In this document: positions 1-9,400 of the stretch, piece by piece
How the letters are laid out: the number at the start of each line of letters is the position of its first letter
Numbering within the stretch: the stretch's first letter is position 1
From: Falsiroseomonas oryzae
GTDB taxonomy: Bacteria; Pseudomonadota; Alphaproteobacteria; Acetobacterales; Acetobacteraceae
Length of the DNA: 51,635 nucleotides
Direction: 5' to 3'
Assembly: GCF_027856955.1 (NCBI RefSeq)
Contig: NZ_JAPSMD010000007.1
Location: forward strand, 1-51,635
The notes under the pieces: model-generated
Told to the model about the DNA's origin: nothing
What the model saw: only the letters and a program-made list of their open reading frames with translations
Databases searched by the model: none
Translations under genes and position numbers: made by a program

Positions 1-2
1 GG

Positions 3-992
3 GCGAGTGTGCCCATCGACGCCGAGCCCGACGACGCCAGCATGGCGGCAGCGCGCTGGGCCGCCGCCAACCGGCGCCCGGCGGGGCGCGGCACCGACAC
101 CCTGCCCTCAGCGGCCTGGCAGTTCCGGCCGATGCGCACGGCGCGCGGCCTGGCCGGGCTGGTCGGGCTGCGCCAGTCGGAGGACGGTCCTGGCCTTGAC
201 GGCGAGGCCGACCGCGCGCTCGACGCCCTTCTCGATCAGGCGGCCGTCGCGCTGGAGCGGGCGGAGCTGATGGAGGAGCGGGCCCGCGGCGAAGCCCGCG
301 CGGAGACCGAGGCGCTGCGCACCGCACTGCTGACCTCGCTCGGTCACGACCTGAAGACGCCGCTGACCTCGATCCGCGGCGCGGTCGCGACGCTGCGCAC
401 CGCCGGCCCCGCCCTCTCCGAGGCGACGCGCGCCGACCTGCTGGCCACCGCCGAGGAGGAGACCGAGCGGCTCTCCCGCTGGATCGCCAACATCCTCGAC
501 ATCGTCCGCATCGAGAACCGCCAGGTGGAACCGCGGCGGGAGACAGTCGACCTCGCCGAGGCCGCCGAGACCGCCGCCGCGCGGGCCGCCCGCGCGCATG
601 GGCGGGAGATCGCGCTGGACCCCGGCGCGCGCCCAGCGGCGCCACGCCTCGACCCCGCGCTGCTCGACCAGGTGCTCGCCAACCTGCTCGACAACGCGCT
701 GAAGTTCTCGGGGCCGGATGGCCATGTCGCGGTGCGGATCAGCCGGGAGGGGCCGGAGGTGGCGATCGCCGTTGAGGATGACGGGCCAGGCATCCCGCGG
801 GAGGACCTGCACCGGGTCTTCGACCCCTTCTTCCGCGCCACCCGCACGGACCGGGTGGCGGCCGGCAGCGGCCTCGGCCTCGCCATCTGCCGCGGCCTCG
901 TAGGTGCCATGGGCGGGCGAATCGCGGCCGAGAGCCCGACACGGGCCGATGGGCGCGGGACGCGGATGGTGGTGAGGTTCCCCGGAGCATGA
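3..992 (+). CDS. kdpD: Sensor histidine kinase KdpD, C-terminal part (5' end outside window)
   Basis: This is the C-terminal part of the inner-membrane kinase that phosphorylates KdpE in response to potassium or osmotic stress. The frame stays open to the window edge; GTG at 9 is an internal codon that could be mistaken for a start. From that GTG, residues about 38-90 look like the end of a GAF-like region. The H-box LGHDLKTPLTS follows with the phosphoacceptor His at about 113, then the N-box LANLLDNALKFS, the G1 box EDDGPGIP, the F-box FDPFF and the G2 box GSGLGLAI, all intact. The stop overlaps the kdpE start as ATGA, so the two are translationally coupled. The Usp, KdpD-sensor and membrane domains would lie upstream. 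The next genes encode an exporter, so kdpFABC is not downstream. Confidence 0.9.
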   Translation, partial: ASVPIDAEPDDASMAAARWAAANRRPAGRGTDTLPSAAWQFRPMRTARGLAGLVGLRQSEDGPGLDGEADRALDALLDQAAVALERAELMEERARGEARAETEALRTALLTSLGHDLKTPLTSIRGAVATLRTAGPALSEATRADLLATAEEETERLSRWIANILDIVRIENRQVEPRRETVDLAEAAETAAARAARAHGREIALDPGARPAAPRLDPALLDQVLANLLDNALKFSGPDGHVAVRISREGPEVAIAVEDDGPGIPREDLHRVFDPFFRATRTDRVAAGSGLGLAICRGLVGAMGGRIAAESPTRADGRGTRMVVRFPGA

Positions 993-1711
993 CCGACAGG
1001 ATGTCTCCGCGCGGCCTCGATGCGACCCGACCCCGCATTCTCGTCGTGGATGACGAGCCGCAGATCCACCGCTTCCTCGCGCCCGCGCTCGAGGCCGCCG
1101 GCTATGCGCCGCTGCGCGCGATGACGGCGGCCGAGGGGCTGCGCCTGGCGGCCGAGCGGGCACCGGCGCTGATATTGCTCGACCTCGGCCTGCCGGACGG
1201 CGACGGCAAGCTGGCGATCCCCCGGCTGCGGGGCTTCAGCACCGTGCCTGTCGTGGTGCTCTCCGCCCGCGACCAGGAAGCGGAGAAGGTCGCCGCCCTC
1301 GATGCCGGGGCGGACGACTACGTCGAGAAGCCCTTCGCGCTCGGCGAGCTGCTGGCCCGCATCCGCGCCGCGCTGCGACGCGCGGGCGCGGCGTCCCGGC
1401 AGCCGGCGGAGGCCGTCGTCCGAACCGGCGCGCTGGAGGTGGATTTCGGCCGCCGGACGGCGCGGGTGGAGCAGGGCGAGCCGTTGAAGCTGACGCCGCG
1501 GGAGTGGGATCTGCTCGCGGCGCTGGTGCGTGGGGGAGAGGGGCGCGTAATGACGCAGCGCCAGCTCCTCACGGCGGTCTGGGGTCCGGCGCATGTCGAG
1601 GACGCGCAGTATCTGCGCGTCTATATCGGTCATCTCCGCCAGAAGCTCGGGCCGGCTGCGGGCCTCATACGCACCGAGCCGGGCGTGGGATACCGGTTCG
1701 GCGGCGAGTAG
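989..1711 (+). CDS. kdpE: Two-component response regulator KdpE
   Basis: OmpR/PhoB-type response regulator of 240 residues, the usual KdpE length. The N-terminal receiver domain (about residues 16-130) has the acidic pair DDE at 21-23, the phosphoacceptor Asp at about 65 in LLDLGLPDGDG and the conserved Lys in YVEKPF. The C-terminal winged-helix domain (about 145-238) contains LTPREWDLL and the recognition stretch YLRVYIGHLRQKL, and ends with the typical GVGYRF. The ATG overlaps the kdpD stop by 4 bases. In known systems KdpE activates kdpFABC. Those genes are not visible here, so they probably lie upstream of the window or elsewhere. Confidence 0.92.
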   Translation: MTDRMSPRGLDATRPRILVVDDEPQIHRFLAPALEAAGYAPLRAMTAAEGLRLAAERAPALILLDLGLPDGDGKLAIPRLRGFSTVPVVVLSARDQEAEKVAALDAGADDYVEKPFALGELLARIRAALRRAGAASRQPAEAVVRTGALEVDFGRRTARVEQGEPLKLTPREWDLLAALVRGGEGRVMTQRQLLTAVWGPAHVEDAQYLRVYIGHLRQKLGPAAGLIRTEPGVGYRFGGE

Positions 1712-1882
1712 GGCGGGGAGCCGAGCCGTTGGACCATGCGGAAGCACGGCTTCGGGGCGGCCTGAGCGGCGGCAGTTGAAACGCGAGGGCCATGACCTGG
1801 CGCGGTGCAGCAGCAGCGCGGCCGAGGAAGATTCTCGCCGAAGCATGGGGACCATGCCACGCTGGGCCGGAACCCAAGGACG

Positions 1883-2635
1883 ATGGCGACGGACCCAGCG
1901 CCCCCTCCCGGCGACTTCGCGGCGACCGGTGCGACCCCGGTCTTTGTCGCGCGCGGGTTGTGCAAGACCTACGGCAGCGGCGACGCGGCCGTGCATGCGC
2001 TGCGCGACCTCGACCTCGACATCCTGCAGGGCGAGTTCGTCGTGCTGCTCGGCCCCTCGGGCTCCGGCAAGTCCACCCTGCTGAACATCCTGGGCGGCCT
2101 CGACGCCCCGACCTCCGGCCGCGCCGCCTGGCGAGACCATGAGCTGACCGGCGCGGACGAGGCGGCGCTGACCGCCTATCGCCGCGACCATGTCGGCTTC
2201 GTGTTCCAATTCTACAACCTGATCCCGAGCCTCACCGCGCGCGAGAATGTCGAACTCGTCGCCGAGATCGCGCGCGACCCGATGCCGGCGGAGGAGGCGC
2301 TCGCTCTCGTCGGGCTGTCGCACCGGCTCGACCATTTCCCGGGCCAGCTTTCCGGCGGCGAGCAGCAGCGCGTCGCGGTCGCGCGCGCCATCGTCAAGCG
2401 TCCCGACGCGCTGCTCTGCGACGAGCCCACCGGCGCGCTCGACGTCGAGACGGGGAAGGTGGTGCTGTCGGCCATCGCGCGGGCAAACCGGGAGGTCGGC
2501 GCGACGACGGTCGTCATCACCCACAACGCCGCGATCGCGGGCATGGCGGACCGGGTGCTCCGCATGGGCGGCGGACGCATCGTAGCGATCGAACGTCATC
2601 CACGCCGCCTCGCGCCCGAGGAACTCGTGTGGTGA
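1883..2635 (+). CDS. ABC transporter ATP-binding protein, MacB/LolD-like
   Basis: Cytoplasmic ATPase of about 250 residues, probably powering the MacB/FtsX-fold permease encoded next. It shows Walker [10 protein letters not shown], the Q-loop in [12 protein letters not shown], the signature [14 protein letters not shown], Walker [13 protein letters not shown] and the switch His in [21 protein letters not shown] is typical of the LolD/MacB/FtsE subfamily. I chose ATG 1883 because it has AAGGA just upstream and leaves the usual short N-terminus; an in-frame upstream start at 1805 would add 26 unlikely residues. The gap of about 170 bases after kdpE suggests its own promoter. The 3' end overlaps the permease start. 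Confidence 0.88.
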   Translation: MATDPAPPPGDFAATGATPVFVARGLCKTYGSGDAAVHALRDLDLDILQGEFVVLLGPSGSGKSTLLNILGGLDAPTSGRAAWRDHELTGADEAALTAYRRDHVGFVFQFYNLIPSLTARENVELVAEIARDPMPAEEALALVGLSHRLDHFPGQLSGGEQQRVAVARAIVKRPDALLCDEPTGALDVETGKVVLSAIARANREVGATTVVITHNAAIAGMADRVLRMGGGRIVAIERHPRRLAPEELVW

Positions 2636-4992
2636 GCGTGCTGGACCGCAAGCTGCTCCGCGACCTCTGGGCGTTGCGCGGCCAGGTGCTCACCATCGCG
2701 CTGCTGATCGGCGCCGGCGTCGCCGTGCTGGTGATGTCGGTCAGCAGCTTCCTCTCGCTGCGCGGTGCGCAGCAGGCCTTCTACGCCGAAAGCCGCTTCG
2801 CGGAGGTCTTCGCGGAGGTGAAGCGGGCGCCGCGCACGCTGCTGACACGGATCGCCGGGATCCCGGGCATCGCGGCGGTGGAAGGCCGCGTCGGCGGCGA
2901 GGCGCGCGTGGACTGGCCGGGCGCCGAGGTGCCGGTTGCCGGTCGCGTCCTGTCACTGCCGGCCGGCGGGGAGCAGCCGGTGCTGAACCGGCTGCGGCTG
3001 ATCGCCGGCCGCCTGCCAGAACCGACCCGGCACGACGAGGCGGTGATCCATGTCGCCTTCGCCGAAGCCTGGCGGGTGCGCCCGGGCGACGAGATCGCGG
3101 CCATACTGAACGGACGGCGCGAGCGCTTCCGTATCGCCGGCATCGCGCATTCGCCGGAATTCGTCTTCACCTCCCGCCCCGGCAATCCGCTGCCGGACGA
3201 CCGCGGCTTCGTCGTGCTCTGGGCGAATGAGGAGGCCGTGGCGCGTGCCTTCGACATGCAGGGCGCCTTCGGCGAGGCGGTGCTGACCCTCGCCCCGGGC
3301 GCCTCCGAGGCCGCGGTGATCGCGGAGCTGGACCGGCTGTTGCTGCCCTGGGGCGGGCGCGGCGCCTTTGGCCGGCGCGACCAGCCTTCCCACCGCTTCC
3401 TGGAAGACGAGCTCGCCGAGCAGCGCACGCTCGCGGTCACGGTGCCGCTCGTCTTCTTCGGCATCGCCGCCTTCCTGCTGAACGTCGTGCTGGGCCGGAT
3501 GGTCGAGGCGCAGCGCGAGCAGGTCGCGGCGCTGAAGGCCCTCGGCTACCCGTCCTTCCCGATCGCCGCCCACTACGCGAAGTTTGTCGCCGTGGTCTGC
3601 GTCCTCGGCTCGGCCCTCGGCATCGCGGCGGGCGCGTGGATGGGGGCGGGCATGCTCGGCAACTACCGGCCCTTCTTCCGCTTCCCGGAGATGCCCTATC
3701 TGCTGCCAGCCTGGCTGCCGCTGCTCGCGGCGGCGGCGAGCTTCGCGGTGGCGCTTCTCGGGGTGCTTGCAGCGCTGCGGCGGATTTTGCGCCTGCCCGC
3801 CGCGGAGGGGCTGCGGCCGGCGCGGCCAGTCGCCTTCGGTGGGGGGGCGCTCGGCCCTCTCGGGCGACGGCTCCACGCAAGGGCGAAGATCCCGGTGCGC
3901 GGCGTCCTCGGCCGCCCGCTGCGCACGCTGCTCACCGTGCTCGGCATCGCGCTGGCGGTGCCGATGGTCGTGCTCGGCCTGTTCTGGTGGGACGCGATGG
4001 ACAGCATGGTCGAGTTGCAGTTCGACCGCATCGAGCGCGGCGACGCCTTCGTCGCCCTTACCGACCCGCGCCCAGCGCGCGCCGTCCGCGAGATGGCGCG
4101 CCTGCCCGGCGTGCTGGCGGCCGAGGGGCAGCGCATCGTACCGGTGCGGCTGCGGGCCGTGCAGCGCAGCCGCCTCCTCGCCTTGACAGGTCTGCCGGCA
4201 GGCGCGGAGCTGCGCGTGCCGCGCGATGCCGATCTCCGCCCGGTTCCGATCCCCGGCGACGGCTTGGCGATCAGCCGGCGACTGGCCGAGCGGATCGGCG
4301 TGCGCGAGGGCGACACCGTGCAGGTCGAGGTGCTGGAAGGCGCACGCCGCGTGCACGACCTGCCGGTGGCCGCGCTGGTCGAGGACATCATCGGCTTCAC
4401 CGTGCTGATCGAGATCGGCGCGCTGAACCGGCTGCTGCGCGAGGACGACCTGGTCTCCCATGTCGCGCTGCGCGTGGACCCGCTGGCGGCCGAAGGGCTG
4501 TGGCAGCGCCTCGCGGAGCGGCCGCGCGTCGCGGCGACCAACGTGAAGGCGGTGTGGCTCCGCGTCTTCGACGAGGTGATCGCCGGCCTCGTGCTGACCA
4601 GCGCCGTGACGCTGACCGGCTTCGGCGTGATCATCGCGGTCGGCGTGGTCTACAACAGCGCACGCGTCGCGTTGCAGGAGCGGGGCTGGGAAATGGCGAG
4701 CCTCCGGGTCCTCGGCTTCACGCGGCCGGAGGTGTCGCGCATCCTACTGGCGGAACTGGCGCTGGCGGTCGTCGTCGCGGTGCCGCTCGGGCTGGTGCTG
4801 GCGCAGTGGATCGTCGGGCTGATCCTCGGCGCGCGGGATAACGAAAGCTTCGACGTCCCGGCGGTGATCAGCACGGCGACCTTCGCGACGGCGGCGCTTG
4901 TCGTGCTGGGCGCGGCGCTTGCCAGCGCGGTGGTGGTGCGGCGGCGGATCGACCGGCTCGACCTTGTCGCTGCCCTGAAGGCGAGGGATTGA
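2629..4992 (+). CDS. ABC transporter permease, FtsX/MacB fold, 787 aa
   Basis: Large inner-membrane permease. A first membrane segment (about residues 17-42) leads into a long periplasmic domain. A three-helix FtsX block follows (about 270-400), then a second membrane segment near 435-455 opening a second periplasmic domain, and a final FtsX block (about 645-780). This duplicated layout of about 790 residues matches the family of putative ABC export permeases seen with separate ATPases and HlyD-type adaptors. The start is GTG 2629 or GTG 2632, both inside the end of the ATPase gene, so the two are coupled. The stop is 3 bases before the adaptor gene. The substrate cannot be read from sequence; such tripartite pumps export lipoproteins, glycolipids, peptides or drugs. 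Confidence 0.85.
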   Translation: MVSVLDRKLLRDLWALRGQVLTIALLIGAGVAVLVMSVSSFLSLRGAQQAFYAESRFAEVFAEVKRAPRTLLTRIAGIPGIAAVEGRVGGEARVDWPGAEVPVAGRVLSLPAGGEQPVLNRLRLIAGRLPEPTRHDEAVIHVAFAEAWRVRPGDEIAAILNGRRERFRIAGIAHSPEFVFTSRPGNPLPDDRGFVVLWANEEAVARAFDMQGAFGEAVLTLAPGASEAAVIAELDRLLLPWGGRGAFGRRDQPSHRFLEDELAEQRTLAVTVPLVFFGIAAFLLNVVLGRMVEAQREQVAALKALGYPSFPIAAHYAKFVAVVCVLGSALGIAAGAWMGAGMLGNYRPFFRFPEMPYLLPAWLPLLAAAASFAVALLGVLAALRRILRLPAAEGLRPARPVAFGGGALGPLGRRLHARAKIPVRGVLGRPLRTLLTVLGIALAVPMVVLGLFWWDAMDSMVELQFDRIERGDAFVALTDPRPARAVREMARLPGVLAAEGQRIVPVRLRAVQRSRLLALTGLPAGAELRVPRDADLRPVPIPGDGLAISRRLAERIGVREGDTVQVEVLEGARRVHDLPVAALVEDIIGFTVLIEIGALNRLLREDDLVSHVALRVDPLAAEGLWQRLAERPRVAATNVKAVWLRVFDEVIAGLVLTSAVTLTGFGVIIAVGVVYNSARVALQERGWEMASLRVLGFTRPEVSRILLAELALAVVVAVPLGLVLAQWIVGLILGARDNESFDVPAVISTATFATAALVVLGAALASAVVVRRRIDRLDLVAALKARD

Positions 4993-4995
4993 GGG

Positions 4996-6189
4996 ATGGG
5001 CCGGCATCTCCGCCGCGCGCTGATCGCCGGTTCCGTCCTGCTGCTGCTGGTGGGCGCGTTCCTCGCCTTCCGCCCGCGGCCGGTGCTCGTCGAGACCGAG
5101 CAGGTCGCACGGGGCCGCTTCGAGGCGGTGGTGGAGGAGGACGGGCGCACGCGGGTGCGGGACCGCTACGTGGTCTCCGCGCTGGTCGCCGGGCGGGTGC
5201 TGCGGCTCGGTGTGCGCCCGGGCGACACGGTCGGCCAGGGCGACCCGGTTGCGCTGATCCTGGCTGCGCCGTCCGCCCTGCTCAACCCGCGCGCGCGGCG
5301 CGAGGCCGAGGAGCGCGTGGGCGCGGCGGAAGCAATGCTGCAGCAGGCTGGCGTTCTGGTGGAACGTGCCGCAGCGCAGCAGGTCCAGGCCGAGGCGGAT
5401 GCGGCCAGGGTGCGCGCCCTGCACGCGCGGGGCGCGGCGCCGCTCCAGCAGCTCGAGCGGGCCGAACTTGCCGAGCGCACCGCCGCACGCGACATGCTGG
5501 CCGCCGAGCGGCGACGCCATGCCGCCGAGCACGAGCTGGACCAGGCGCGATCGCTGCTCGCTGCCACCGAGGCGCCGGAGAACGGGTCAGAGCGCCACGA
5601 GGTGCGCGCCCCGGTCGCCGGGCGCGTGCTGCGAGTGATGCAGGAGAGCGAGGCGGTGGTCGCCTCCGGTGCGCCTCTGCTGGAACTCGGCGATCCGTCG
5701 GAGCTGGAGGTGGTGGTGGACGTCCTCACCACGGAGGCGGTCGGCATCGCACCGGATGCCCCGGTGACGATCGAGCGCTGGGGCGGCCCACGGCCACTGC
5801 AGGGGCGCGTCCGCCGCGTCGAGCCCGGCGCCTTCACCCGCGTCTCGGCGCTCGGCGTCGAGGAGCAGCGGGTCTGGGTGGTGATCGACCTCGTCGGCCC
5901 GCGCGAGGGCTGGGCTGCGCTCGGGGACGGCTTCCGCGTGGATGCGCGCATCACGGTCGAGGCGATCGAGGACGCGGTGCTGGTCCCGGTCAGCGCACTG
6001 TTCCGGCGTGGCGGCGGGTGGGCGGTGTTCGTGGTGCGGGACGGCGTCGCGCGCGAGCGGCCGGTCGAGGTCGCCCGCCGCGCCGCACGCGTCGCCATGA
6101 GCTCCGCCGGCCTCACGCCTGGCGAGTCCGTCGTCCTCTTCCCGCCGAGCGCTCTCCGCGACCACGCCCGAGTGCGAACGGTCCGATAG
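4996..6189 (+). CDS. HlyD-family periplasmic adaptor (membrane fusion protein)
   Basis: Adaptor of 397 residues with one N-terminal membrane segment (about residues 10-27) and the rest periplasmic. It has a split biotinyl-lipoyl-like domain: ALVAGRVLRLGVRPGDTVGQ near residue 60 and the matching APVAGRVLRVMQ near 210. Between them lies an Ala/Glu/Gln/Arg-rich alpha-helical hairpin (about 95-190), followed by beta-barrel and membrane-proximal domains containing VPVSALFRRGGGWAVFVV. It lies 3 bases after the permease, completing an ATPase-permease-adaptor set. No outer-membrane channel gene is next to it, so the pump would have to borrow one. The role is inferred from family and context. Confidence 0.87.
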   Translation: MGRHLRRALIAGSVLLLLVGAFLAFRPRPVLVETEQVARGRFEAVVEEDGRTRVRDRYVVSALVAGRVLRLGVRPGDTVGQGDPVALILAAPSALLNPRARREAEERVGAAEAMLQQAGVLVERAAAQQVQAEADAARVRALHARGAAPLQQLERAELAERTAARDMLAAERRRHAAEHELDQARSLLAATEAPENGSERHEVRAPVAGRVLRVMQESEAVVASGAPLLELGDPSELEVVVDVLTTEAVGIAPDAPVTIERWGGPRPLQGRVRRVEPGAFTRVSALGVEEQRVWVVIDLVGPREGWAALGDGFRVDARITVEAIEDAVLVPVSALFRRGGGWAVFVVRDGVARERPVEVARRAARVAMSSAGLTPGESVVLFPPSALRDHARVRTVR

Positions 6190-6359
6190 CACGACCGCGG
6201 CGACCGCCCTCTGGCGGCGTGCGACTGACGGTTCTCGGCTTTCCGTCCAACCCCGACTCTCTGCGATGATTCAGGCTGCGGGCGCTCACACTCCGATTCG
6301 CCGACCACCATCGGATGCGCGTCTGCGCTGAACGAGCGCCTCGGCGTCTGCGGACGCCG

Positions 6360-7175
6360 CTATGCTGGCGGCATCGGGCGGAATTCGCTGGTTCCCGAGA
6401 TCGCGCGCGCGGCTTCAACGACCGTCGGACCCAGTCGGAGCGCCAGCTCCGCTCCGGTCCAGTCGGCCACCGAGACCGAGATGTTGATCGCCGCGGTGGC
6501 CCGGCCGTCCGGATTCCGCACGGGCGCGGCGAGCGAGATGTCCCCGATCGCTGTCTCCTGCTCGGTCAGCGCGAAGCCCTCCGCGCGAGCCTTGCGGATC
6601 TCCGCCATGATCGCGTCGGGCGAGGTCTTGGTGTACTGCGTGTAGGCGACGAGCTTCGAGCGTTGGAGCAGGGTCGCTACCTGCTCGTCGGGCAGGGTCG
6701 ACAGGATCGCCCGGCCGCTCGCCGAGCAGAAGGCAGGGCGGCGCATGCCGAGCACGACGTCCACGGTCACCGTCCGTCGTCCGGGGTAGCGGACGACGTA
6801 GATGATGTCCGTGTCGTCCAGCACCGTCATGTTGACGGTGGCGTCGAGCGACTTGTTGAGCTCGTAAAGCTGGTGCCGAGCCCGCGCGACGATCGGGTCG
6901 GTGCGGAGATAGATCATCCCGAGGCTCATCACCTTGGGCGAGATCGTGTAGCGCCGCACCTTGCTGTCCTTGTGCAGGTAGCCGAGCGCCGCGAGCGTGT
7001 AGGTGAAGCGCTGCGCCGCGCTCTTGTCGAGCCCGGTCAGCTCGGCGATCTCGGTCAGGCTCAGGCTGCGCCCGCCGAGCTCGAAGGCGCGCAGGATCCG
7101 GAAGGCCTTTTCCACCGATGAGACGAACCACGCCGGCTCGTCCGCCTGAGCCTTCGCCTTGAGCATGTCCTCCAT
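6360..7175 (-). CDS. IclR-family transcriptional regulator
   Basis: Repressor or activator of 271 residues. A winged-helix domain lies near residues 13-75 (VEKAFRILRAFELGGRSLSL, then LTGLDKSAAQRFTYTLAALGYL), and an IclR effector-binding domain occupies about 85-265 with the typical GRAILS and FALTEQE. I chose ATG 7175 because the protein then starts just before the DNA-binding domain; a longer open frame runs into the divergent promoter region. It is transcribed away from the enoyl-CoA hydratase-led operon at 7332, the usual arrangement for a local IclR regulator. It probably controls that operon, and possibly its own gene, in response to a pathway acid or CoA ester. That is inference from layout. 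Confidence 0.9.
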   Translation of the reverse strand: MEDMLKAKAQADEPAWFVSSVEKAFRILRAFELGGRSLSLTEIAELTGLDKSAAQRFTYTLAALGYLHKDSKVRRYTISPKVMSLGMIYLRTDPIVARARHQLYELNKSLDATVNMTVLDDTDIIYVVRYPGRRTVTVDVVLGMRRPAFCSASGRAILSTLPDEQVATLLQRSKLVAYTQYTKTSPDAIMAEIRKARAEGFALTEQETAIGDISLAAPVRNPDGRATAAINISVSVADWTGAELALRLGPTVVEAARAISGTSEFRPMPPA

Positions 7176-7242
7176 GGGAGCCTGGAACCTTCTCGTTGCG
7201 CTGAGGGCCCGCACGAACCTCGCCGTCTGCCGATCTGCGCGC

Positions 7243-7279
7243 TTGACATCACCGCTAAGGCACGAGTGATATTGGATAG
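7243..7279 (+). promoter_or_regulatory. Candidate promoter and operator for the 7332 operon
   Basis: A perfect TTGACA lies at 7243-7248. The best -10 candidate, GATATT, is at 7268-7273 with a rather long 19-base spacer. ATTGGATAG at 7271-7279 overlaps and follows it. The same ATTGGATAG string occurs at 21586-21594, also just after a TTGACA and also ahead of an enoyl-CoA hydratase gene. Lying between a divergent IclR gene and its neighbour, the motif is a reasonable operator half-site candidate. No binding data are available, and the -10 match is only fair. Confidence 0.4.
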
Positions 7280-7331
7280 CGATAACGAGGCTTGCAATAA
7301 CGGCCTGCAGGCGCTCTGGAGGGGACACAAC

Positions 7332-8213
7332 GTGAGCCAGACACCCCCGCCGTCATTGACCGGCAACGCCGGCGCGCAGATCACGCACTCCTCGGATGAA
7401 CGCCTGGGATACGAGGTGGCGGAGGGCATCGCCACCATCACCATCCGGCGCGCCGAGAAGCTGAATGCGCTGCTGCCCGAGATGATCCTGGTCATGGCTG
7501 ACCTGATTGAGACCGCGCGGCGCGATCCGAAGGTCAGGGCGGTGGTGCTGCGGGGCGACGGCAGCAGCTTCTGCGCGGGCGACGACCTCCATCCGGAGGA
7601 CCGCTTCAAGTACGGGCCGCCCGACATGCACACCCGGCTCAAGATGGGCTACCCCCGCCTGGTGAACGACATCCTGCAGCTGCGCAAGCCGGTCGTCGCC
7701 ATGATGCGCGGCTATGCGGCCGGTGCGGGGTTCGACCTTGCCCTCGCCTGCGACTTCCGCATCGCGGCCCCTGACACGCGCATGGCCGCGATCTATGTGC
7801 GGCGCGGGCTCGGCGGCGGTGCGACCTATCTCCTGCCGCGCTTCGTGGGCCTCGGCAAGGCGACCGAGCTGCTGCTCCTCGGCAACTGGATCGACGCCGA
7901 GGAGGCGCTGCGCCTGCATCTGCTGACGCGCGTGGTGCCCGAGGAGCAGCTGGAGGCCGAGACCTACGCGCTTGCCGCCAAGCTGGCCAAAGGGCCGACG
8001 CAGGCGATCGGCGCCATCAAGAACGCCCGCAACCAGGGGCTCGGGCTCGACCCGGTGAAGGGGCTGGAGGCGCAGATCCTCTGCAACGTCGAGCTGATGT
8101 TCCACCGCGACGCGCGCGAGGGCCCGCGCGCCTTCCTGCAGAAGCGCGAGCCCAACTTCACCGCCGAGTGGATCGACCTCCAGTACGACGACTTCGATGC
8201 GAATTACCGCTGA
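7332..8213 (+). CDS. Enoyl-CoA hydratase/isomerase family protein
   Basis: Crotonase-fold enzyme of 293 residues, first gene of the operon ending at 13192. The core shows ITIRRAEKLNAL, the first oxyanion-hole region SSFCAGDDL and the second in RGYAAGAGFDLALACDFRIA. After that the usual acid-base Glu region reads AAIYVRRGLGGGATYLLPRF, so the canonical catalytic glutamates are not evident. The reaction may therefore not be simple hydration; crotonase relatives also act as isomerases, hydrolases and decarboxylases. I chose GTG 7332 because GGAGGGG sits about 8 bases upstream; an earlier start would lie inside the promoter region. The substrate is unknown, but the context (CoA ligase subunits, amine-oxidase-like flavoprotein) suggests a CoA-linked catabolic step. 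Confidence 0.82.
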   Translation: MSQTPPPSLTGNAGAQITHSSDERLGYEVAEGIATITIRRAEKLNALLPEMILVMADLIETARRDPKVRAVVLRGDGSSFCAGDDLHPEDRFKYGPPDMHTRLKMGYPRLVNDILQLRKPVVAMMRGYAAGAGFDLALACDFRIAAPDTRMAAIYVRRGLGGGATYLLPRFVGLGKATELLLLGNWIDAEEALRLHLLTRVVPEEQLEAETYALAAKLAKGPTQAIGAIKNARNQGLGLDPVKGLEAQILCNVELMFHRDAREGPRAFLQKREPNFTAEWIDLQYDDFDANYR

Positions 8214-8258
8214 CGGGTTCGTCTCGGCGGCCTGGATGCGCGACGGACACGACGCGGC

Positions 8259-9389
8259 ATGATCATGCTGCTGGAGCATGAGGGGAAGCGGATCCTCGCC
8301 TCCTGCGGCATCCCTGTGCCCGAGGGCAGCCTCTGGCGCGACCTGCCTTTGACGCTGGACGGCGACCTCGTCATCAAGTCGCAGGTCTTCGCCGGCGGCC
8401 GCGGCAAGGCGGGCGGGATCCGCTTCGCGAGCGGCCGGGACGAGGCGCTGCGCATCGCAGCGGAGCTCGCCGCCGGCCAGCTGTCCGGCGCGCCGGTCGA
8501 GGACGTCTACATCGAGCGCAGGCTTGGGATCGAACGCGAATACTACCTCGCGGCGCTGGTGGACCGGGATCTCGGCACACCGGTCCTGGTGGCCTCCGCC
8601 GAGGGCGGCGTGGACATCGAGGCGGTCCCGCAGGACCGCCTCGTGCGACAGAAGGTCGATCCCCTGCTCGGCCTCGAGCCCTTCATGGTCGAGCGGCTGG
8701 TGCGCCGGCTCGGCCTGTCCGGCGACCAGGCGGCCGCCTTCGCGCGCCTCGTCGAGCGGATCCATGCCGGCCTGATCGCAAACGACGCCGAACTGATCGA
8801 GATCAACCCGCTCGTGCTGACCAGGGATGGCAGCTTCGTTGCCGCGGACGCGAAGGTCGTGCTCGACGAGGACGCGGCCTTCCGCCATCCCGGCCGCCGC
8901 GCGCGGCCCAACGGCACCGCCTTCGAGCACGCGGCCCGGGACCTCGAGGTGATCGGCGTCGAGATGGGCCCGCCCGCCGGCGTGGCGGCCATCATGAACG
9001 GCGCCGGACTGACCATGGCGACGCTCGACGAGATCATCGCCCTCGGCGGCCGGGTATCGGGCGTGATCGAGCTGCACGGCGCGGCCATGAACGGCCCGGG
9101 TCGCATCGCGGACCTGCTGGCCTGCGTCCTCGATCATCTGAAGCCGGCGGTGATCCTGGTGAACATCCACTACCAGTTCCGCAGCCTGGAGACGATCGCC
9201 GAAGGGGTCGCCCTGGCGATGGAGCGGCTGCCGGACCTCACGCCCGACCGGCTCGTGCTGCGCCTGCGCGGCGAGAAGGAGGCCGAGGCCCGCGCCCGGC
9301 TCGCCGGCCGCGGCCTGACCATCATCCGCGAGTTCGGGCCCGCCTGCGTCGAGGCGGTCGGACGGGCGCGCCCGGCGACCGCTGCCTGA
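8259..9389 (+). CDS. SucC-like CoA ligase beta subunit (ATP-grasp)
   Basis: ATP-grasp beta subunit of an acid-CoA ligase, 376 residues, close to SucC or malate-CoA ligase MtkA. The N-terminus LLEHEGKRILASCGIPVPEG matches the family start. QVFAGGRGKAGG is the nucleotide-binding loop, and AELIEINPLVLTRDG carries the Mg/ATP-binding Glu-Ile-Asn-Pro motif, followed by DAKVVLDEDAAFRHP. The C-terminal CoA-ligase domain begins near 225. Two ATG codons (8259 and 8265) could start it. With the next gene it should form a heteromer that makes, or uses, an acyl-CoA at the expense of ATP. Because it sits in a catabolic operon with no TCA-cycle genes, it is probably a paralogue for a specific dicarboxylic acid; this is inferred. 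Confidence 0.82.
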   Translation: MIMLLEHEGKRILASCGIPVPEGSLWRDLPLTLDGDLVIKSQVFAGGRGKAGGIRFASGRDEALRIAAELAAGQLSGAPVEDVYIERRLGIEREYYLAALVDRDLGTPVLVASAEGGVDIEAVPQDRLVRQKVDPLLGLEPFMVERLVRRLGLSGDQAAAFARLVERIHAGLIANDAELIEINPLVLTRDGSFVAADAKVVLDEDAAFRHPGRRARPNGTAFEHAARDLEVIGVEMGPPAGVAAIMNGAGLTMATLDEIIALGGRVSGVIELHGAAMNGPGRIADLLACVLDHLKPAVILVNIHYQFRSLETIAEGVALAMERLPDLTPDRLVLRLRGEKEAEARARLAGRGLTIIREFGPACVEAVGRARPATAA

Positions 9390-9400
9390 GGACGAGCGCC

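Noticed and set aside
344-2599. Long minus-strand open frame opposite kdpD, kdpE and the ABC ATPase
   Set aside because: Same reasoning: the + strand carries complete conserved motifs and the antisense product is composition-biased.
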